From positions 74,984 through 138,983 of the forward strand of contig WVWN01000001.1 of assembly GCA_011773985.1 (NCBI GenBank): a DNA stretch of 64,000 bases, written 5' to 3'. The notes beneath the pieces were generated by a model. That model did not search any database and was not told where the DNA came from. It was given only the letters and a program-made list of their open reading frames with translations. Shown piece after piece: positions 59,946 through 64,000 of this stretch (its first letter is position 1; every line of letters begins with the position of its first letter). The translations under genes and the position numbers were made by a program. The stretch comes from Candidatus Zixiibacteriota bacterium (GTDB lineage Bacteria > RBG-13-66-14 > B26-G2 > WVWN01).

Positions 59946-61211
59946 ATGAAACTATCCCGCGAACGGTTCGTCGTCTTTCGGGCGCACGTACGCGAGGCCT
60001 TCGCGCTGGCGGCGCGCTCGCTGTGGGCCAACAAGATGCGCTCGCTCTTGACGGTGCTCGGCGTCTTCATCGGCGTCACCACCGTCGTCGGCCTCATCTC
60101 GCTCATCGCCGGCCTGCGCACCTACGTTACCAGCGCCTTCGCGGCAGCCGGCACGGACACTTTCTTCGTGACGCGGATGAACGTCATGACCACCAATTGG
60201 GAGGATTGGTACGAGGGCTTAAAACGGCCCGACATTACCGTCGAGGACGCCGCGGCCATCGCCGCGAGCTGCCCCTCCGTCGATTACACCGCGCCCCGCA
60301 ACGTCGCGATTAAGGAGGTGTCGTTCCGCGAAAAGAAGGTCAAGGGCGTCATCGTCATCGGCACGACCGAGGAGTTCCAGCAGATGCAGGGGCTTAAGAT
60401 CCGGCGGGGCCGCTTTATCACTAACGCCGAGGTCGACCACTCCCGCCAGGTCTGCGGCCTGGGCTACGAGGTAGCCGACAAGCTCTTCGGCGCCGGTTCC
60501 GGCCTGGGCGAACGCGTTAAAATCGGCGGCCACGCCTTCACCGTCGTCGGCGACGCGTACCCCATGGGCTCCGTCTTCGGCCAGAGCCGCGATAATACCG
60601 TTATCGTCCCTATCACGGCCTTCGAGAAGATGTTCGGGACGCGCGGCATCGCCCACGGCGTGATGGTAATTGCGCGGCCCAGGTCGCCGGAGTTGGAGGG
60701 CCAAGCCGTGGACGAGGTGACGAACCTCATGCGGCGGCGTCACCGCCTCGGACCCGAAGAGGAGAACGACTTCGAGATCATCACGCAGGCGGCGATGGTG
60801 AAGGCGTTCGACGCGCTCACCGCGGCGCTCTTCGTCGTCATCGTCGCGGTGGGGAGCATATCGCTTTTGGTGGGCGGCGTCGGCATCATGAACATCATGC
60901 TGGTCTCGGTCACGGAGCGGACGCGGGAAATAGGCGTCCGCAAGGCGGTGGGCGCGCGGCGCGCCGACATCCTGATGCAGTTTCTAATCGAGGCCGTGGT
61001 GCTATCGGCCGGCGGCGGCGTTTTGGGCGTGGCCGGCGGGACGGCCCTGGCTTATATCGTGGGCGCCGCGACGCCGGTCCCGGCCTCGCTCTCGGCCGGC
61101 GCGGTGGCGCTGGGCGTCATATTCTCCACCGCGGTGGGCGTCTTCTTCGGCCTGTATCCCGCGCGGCGCGCGGCCCGTCTCGAGCCCATAGCCGCGCTGA
61201 GGTACGAGTGA
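59946..61211 (+). CDS. MacB/FtsX-family ABC transporter permease 1
   Basis: 421 residues. N-terminal membrane helix (about 35-58, KMRSLLTVLGVFIGVTTVVG), a large periplasmic MacB_PCD-type domain (about 60-280) and three C-terminal helices with the FtsX domain. The hallmark coupling sequence GGVGIMNIMLVSVTERTREI (about 314-333) and GVRKAVGARRADIL are present. Such permeases extrude lipoproteins, peptides or drugs, or transmit force across the membrane, with a separate MacB- or LolD-like ATPase. No ATPase gene lies in this locus. It stands next to its paralogue at 61216. Confidence 0.9.
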   Translation: MKLSRERFVVFRAHVREAFALAARSLWANKMRSLLTVLGVFIGVTTVVGLISLIAGLRTYVTSAFAAAGTDTFFVTRMNVMTTNWEDWYEGLKRPDITVEDAAAIAASCPSVDYTAPRNVAIKEVSFREKKVKGVIVIGTTEEFQQMQGLKIRRGRFITNAEVDHSRQVCGLGYEVADKLFGAGSGLGERVKIGGHAFTVVGDAYPMGSVFGQSRDNTVIVPITAFEKMFGTRGIAHGVMVIARPRSPELEGQAVDEVTNLMRRRHRLGPEEENDFEIITQAAMVKAFDALTAALFVVIVAVGSISLLVGGVGIMNIMLVSVTERTREIGVRKAVGARRADILMQFLIEAVVLSAGGGVLGVAGGTALAYIVGAATPVPASLSAGAVALGVIFSTAVGVFFGLYPARRAARLEPIAALRYE

Positions 61212-61215
61212 CGAT

Positions 61216-62517
61216 ATGAAGCCGTTCTGGCACAATCTTCGTCGTTATTATTACCAGTACCGCGAGGCGGCGTCCCTCGCGTTCTCGTCGCTGTGGGTGC
61301 ACAAGATGCGCGCGCTCCTGACGATCCTGGGCGTCATCATCGGCGTCACGACGGTCGTCGCGATGGTCAGCATCATCGACGGCCTGAACCAATCCTTCGC
61401 GAATCAGATGGGCTTCCTCGGCGCCGACACTTTTTTCATCCAGAAATATAAGGCCGTCCAGTTCGGCCCCCGCCGCGAGGAGCCCCGCAAGGACTTGGAG
61501 GAGGCCGACGCGGCGGCGATAACGCGGCGTTGTCCGGCGGTGGCGGTGGCCGACTTCTATACCGAGATCGTCGGCCGGGCGACGTACGGTAATAAAAAGA
61601 CCGCTTTGCTCGCTGTGGGCTCGACCCAGACGGAGAAGTTCGACGAGATCTTCTCGTGGTGGGTGGAGGACGGCCGGATGCTGACGCAGGCCGACATCGA
61701 CGCCGACCGGTACGTCGCGGTCGTGGGTTCCGCGGTGGCCGAGGCGCTCGCGCCGGAGGGCCGGATAATCGGCGAGCGGATAAAAGTGAACGGCCATCGC
61801 TTCCAGGTGGTGGGCGTCTTCGGCCACAAGGGCGAAATCTTCGGCGTCTCGATGGACAACTACATAGTGATCCCGCACGGCGCGGGCCGCAAAGCTTTCG
61901 GCAAACCGGTAGACGAAATGGGGATGCAAAGCTCGGCGATCACGGTGCGGGCGAAGTCGCCCCAGCTCGTCAATACCGCCATCGACCAGGCCGAGGTGGT
62001 TATGCGGGAGCAGCGCAAGGTCCCGCCGGAGGCCGACAACGACTTCGAAATATACACCGCCGACTCGCTTATGGATATATATAACCAGATAACCGGCGCC
62101 GCGTTCGCGGTCATGATCGGCATCTCCGCGGTGTCGCTTCTCGTGGGCGGCATCGGCATTATGAACATCATGCTCGTCTCGGTTACGGAGCGCACGCGCG
62201 AGATAGGCGTCCGCAAGGCGCTCGGCGCCCGGCGACGCGACGTCATGGCGCAATTCATCGGCGAGGCGACGGTGATATCACTTACCGGCGGCCTTCTGGG
62301 GATCGTACTCGGCGTAATTATCGGCGAGGGGGTAAGTTTGTTGACGAAGGTGCTTTCGGATGCCGGCGCGCCGGTGCCTTACCTGCCGGCGGCGATCAAG
62401 GCGTGGTCCGTCGTCTTGGGCTTCCTGTTTTCGCTCGGGGTGGGCCTCTTCTTCGGCATCTACCCGGCGAACAAGGCGGCGAGGTTGAACCCCATCGAGG
62501 CGCTGCGGTACGAATGA
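61216..62517 (+). CDS. MacB/FtsX-family ABC transporter permease 2
   Basis: 433 residues, a paralogue of permease 1 with the same layout: helix at about 26-50 (HKMRALLTILGVIIGVTTVV), periplasmic domain to about 290, three C-terminal helices with GGIGIMNIMLVSVTERTREI (about 313-332) and GVRKALGARRRDVMAQFIGE. The periplasmic domains have diverged far more than the membrane parts. The two probably form a heterodimer, or homodimers with different cargo. The gap to permease 1 is four bases. Confidence 0.9.
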   Translation: MKPFWHNLRRYYYQYREAASLAFSSLWVHKMRALLTILGVIIGVTTVVAMVSIIDGLNQSFANQMGFLGADTFFIQKYKAVQFGPRREEPRKDLEEADAAAITRRCPAVAVADFYTEIVGRATYGNKKTALLAVGSTQTEKFDEIFSWWVEDGRMLTQADIDADRYVAVVGSAVAEALAPEGRIIGERIKVNGHRFQVVGVFGHKGEIFGVSMDNYIVIPHGAGRKAFGKPVDEMGMQSSAITVRAKSPQLVNTAIDQAEVVMREQRKVPPEADNDFEIYTADSLMDIYNQITGAAFAVMIGISAVSLLVGGIGIMNIMLVSVTERTREIGVRKALGARRRDVMAQFIGEATVISLTGGLLGIVLGVIIGEGVSLLTKVLSDAGAPVPYLPAAIKAWSVVLGFLFSLGVGLFFGIYPANKAARLNPIEALRYE

Positions 62518-62533
62518 CGCGGCGAGGTTTTCC

Positions 62534-63082
62534 ATGAGAAATTCAATCGTGAGAGTTTATCTATCGACGGTCGCGTTCGCGGCGGCGAGTTTCGCCGCGG
62601 AGGACGAGATAACGAAGACGCCGGCCGGCCTCGAGATCGAACCCGTCACGGCGACGTGCGAAGAAGTGCTCGCGCCCAACGTCTTGCGCGTAAAAATTTT
62701 AGGGGAATGCGCCCTCATCGGCGTCCAACCGCTTAAGAAGAAGTCGCCCTACTACGGCGACGCGTTGGCGTTCGTCAAGGAGCGGGTTGCGGGCCGGGAG
62801 GTCCGCGTCGAGGCTTGCCCCAATATCCCCGTGAACGAGAAAGGGCAAACCCGCGCGGTTATATACTACCCCAGGGAAGGCAAGTGGTGGAACCTCAATA
62901 TAGAGCTTATCCGCGCGGGCCTCGCGAAGGTCGCGGACGTGCCCGGGTGCCACGTACCCACGAAGGCTTGGCTTGAGTACGAGAAGGAGGCGCGGCACGC
63001 GCGGCGCGGGATGTGGGCGACTTTCGGCGAGCGCAAAAAGGCCGCGAGCGAGCCCCCGGACGTCCCCGACGTCAACCGATGA
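62534..63082 (+). CDS. Secreted SNase-fold protein, catalytic residues not conserved
   Basis: 182 residues. After a signal peptide (about 1-21) comes a staphylococcal nuclease-like OB fold. YYGDALAFVKERVAGREVRV (about 73-92), IELIRAGLAKVA and EYEKEARHARRGMW (about 142-155) match the scaffold well. But the stretch that should carry the active arginine and glutamate (R-L-x-G-I-D-x-P-E) reads CALIGVQPLKKK, so both appear lost. It may bind nucleic acid or another ligand rather than cut. It follows permease 2 by 16 bases and its stop overlaps the next start (ATGA). Confidence 0.72.
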   Translation: MRNSIVRVYLSTVAFAAASFAAEDEITKTPAGLEIEPVTATCEEVLAPNVLRVKILGECALIGVQPLKKKSPYYGDALAFVKERVAGREVRVEACPNIPVNEKGQTRAVIYYPREGKWWNLNIELIRAGLAKVADVPGCHVPTKAWLEYEKEARHARRGMWATFGERKKAASEPPDVPDVNR

Positions 63083-63873
63083 GTAACGGGCGCGACTTCC
63101 GGGCCAAACTTCGGGAGGTAGCCCGGGCCCGCGCGCGGGGCGACGCTCCCCAAAGGCCCCGACCGCCCGCCGACAGCGTCGTCCCCCTCGAGCAGTTGTG
63201 GCCCGCGGCGCGGGAGGAAGGGTTCTGGTTCTGCCGGCCCGAGTGGCCCGAAGGCTACCCGAAGGCCGATATTCCCAAAAAACTTCCACGTTTATGCGCG
63301 GCCTTCGACGTCGAGTCGATGGGCCGGACGCCCAAGCCGCTCTTCCTCGTTGGCCTGGGCCGGATTTCCCCGCGAGGCGTCGAGTTCGAGCAATACCTCG
63401 CGGGCCACCCGGACGAGGAACCGGCGGTCCTGCAGGCCGCGGCTCGAGCCTTGGCCGAAGTCGACGTACTCCTCTCCTATAACGGCCGCACCTTCGACCT
63501 CCCGATAATCCGCGACCGCCTCCGCTACTGGCGCTTGCCGTACGAGGAGCCGCGCCGCCACGTCGACCTCTTGTGGCTCGTCCGCAAACATTACAAAGAG
63601 AAGTTTAATATGCCTGCCTGCGGCCTGGCCGACGCGGAGCAATTCGTCCTCGGCCTACGACGCCCCCCGGACATACATTCCTCGCAAGTCCCCGAGCTTT
63701 ACGAGCGTTTTTTAAAAATCGGCGACGCGCGGCCGCTCGAGCCGATATTAAATCATAACGTCTATGACCTGGCGGCGACGACGTCGTTGTTTATGAAAAT
63801 TTTAAAAGAAATCCCCGACGTGTTCTCGCCATCGGGGGAAGTTGGTAGCGTCGAAACCGACGATTTGTTTTAA
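63079..63873 (+). CDS. MrfB/YprB-like 3'-5' exonuclease
   Basis: 264 residues, closer to YprB in layout than the gene at 56390. A basic, flexible N-terminus (about 1-75) precedes the DEDD domain: CAAFDVESMGRTPKPLFLVG (about 74-93, D and E), LLSYNGRTFDLPIIRDRLRY (about 132-151, second motif Asp), a helical region with CGLADAEQFVLGLRR, and ILNHNVYDLAATTSLF (about 230-245, last Asp). YprB/MrfB trims DNA during repair of cross-linking damage. The ATG at 63079 overlaps the stop of the SNase-like gene by four bases. It is unusual to see two such genes within 7 kb. Confidence 0.83.
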   Translation: MSNGRDFRAKLREVARARARGDAPQRPRPPADSVVPLEQLWPAAREEGFWFCRPEWPEGYPKADIPKKLPRLCAAFDVESMGRTPKPLFLVGLGRISPRGVEFEQYLAGHPDEEPAVLQAAARALAEVDVLLSYNGRTFDLPIIRDRLRYWRLPYEEPRRHVDLLWLVRKHYKEKFNMPACGLADAEQFVLGLRRPPDIHSSQVPELYERFLKIGDARPLEPILNHNVYDLAATTSLFMKILKEIPDVFSPSGEVGSVETDDLF

Positions 63874-64000
63874 TTATTTCCCCGCCGCCACCTCGCCGCC
63901 AGCTCCACGAACGCCTCCTCGCTCCGCCGCATATTTTCCCGCCACAGGCCCTTCGCCAATACGACCTGCCGGTTGGCCTCGCAGGCGCGTTCGCGCAGGC
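63870..64000 (-). CDS. 3' end of an unidentified gene
   Basis: An open frame enters from beyond the right end and stops at a TAA at 63870-63872, overlapping the stop of the convergent exonuclease gene. The 42 residues visible, RERACEANRQVVLAKGLWRE and RRSEEAFVELAARWRRGNN, are helical and charged. They are too few to name a family. Codon use fits the rest of the window. Confidence 0.55.
   Translation of the reverse strand, partial: LRERACEANRQVVLAKGLWRENMRRSEEAFVELAARWRRGNN

Noticed and set aside
1-64000. CRISPR array, insertion sequence or prophage
   Set aside because: I saw no regularly spaced repeats, transposase, integrase or phage structural genes anywhere in the window.

Overview
The window is GC-rich (about two thirds G+C in most genes) bacterial chromosome, densely packed and mostly transcribed from the minus strand. 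Genes for KDO activation (kdsB), heptose metabolism (gmhA, an HddA-like kinase, an RfaE2-like nucleotidyltransferase), an O-antigen ligase, lipoboxes and a PorX-type regulator point to a diderm with lipopolysaccharide. PorX (receiver plus PglZ) together with a secreted peptidase that ends in a type IX-like C-terminal domain suggests an uncultured lineage in or near the FCB group. No 16S gene is present, so I do not name a phylum. Sigma70-like promoters (TTGACA, 17 bp, TATAAT-like), Shine-Dalgarno sites and frequent GTG or TTG starts are readable.

Layout. 1-670: end of a secreted propeller-like protein with an apparent frameshift. 671-3430: ilvE, tRNA-Thr(GGU) with three terminator-like hairpins behind it, and an MNT/HEPN toxin-antitoxin pair whose toxin frame is broken by one base. 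3472-14756: a 12-gene minus-strand cluster made of two copies of a four-gene membrane module flanking a GlmL/MutL-type ASKHA ATPase, a secreted protein, a barrel-sandwich/KOW protein and a small conserved protein; this is the least explained and most interesting part. 14757-17060: divergent promoters, bactofilin, a TldE-like protein and a small ribbon-helix-helix protein. 17481-21722: a PQQ-type sugar dehydrogenase, a cytochrome c lipoprotein, and an M28 peptidase with a seven-bladed propeller set inside its catalytic domain.

21799-26710: envelope sugar genes (CapD-like dehydratase, LytR_C protein, kdsB, rfaE2) and a NapA-like antiporter. 26797-34221: sbcC, sbcD and a large soluble histidine kinase. 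34349-50393: a long minus-strand series with recO, a phosphodiesterase-like protein, O-antigen ligase, a DnaC-like helicase loader and its putative partner, uvrB, gmhA, a heptose kinase, yraN, rnhB, then the classic rplS/trmD/rimM/khpA/rpsP ribosome-maturation set, rpe and a PASTA membrane protein. 50538-55843: aspS, porX, tilS and hpt as one unit between a clear promoter and a terminator. 56019-59834: an MrfAB-like repair helicase and exonuclease with a VanZ-like gene between them, and a lipoprotein. 59946-63873: two MacB/FtsX permeases without an ATPase, a degenerate nuclease-fold protein, and a second MrfB-like exonuclease.

The genes mostly build and maintain the envelope, the translation apparatus and DNA repair. 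The two-copy membrane module around GlmL has a repeated, ordered structure and a shared divergent promoter region with bactofilin, and I know of no described function for it.
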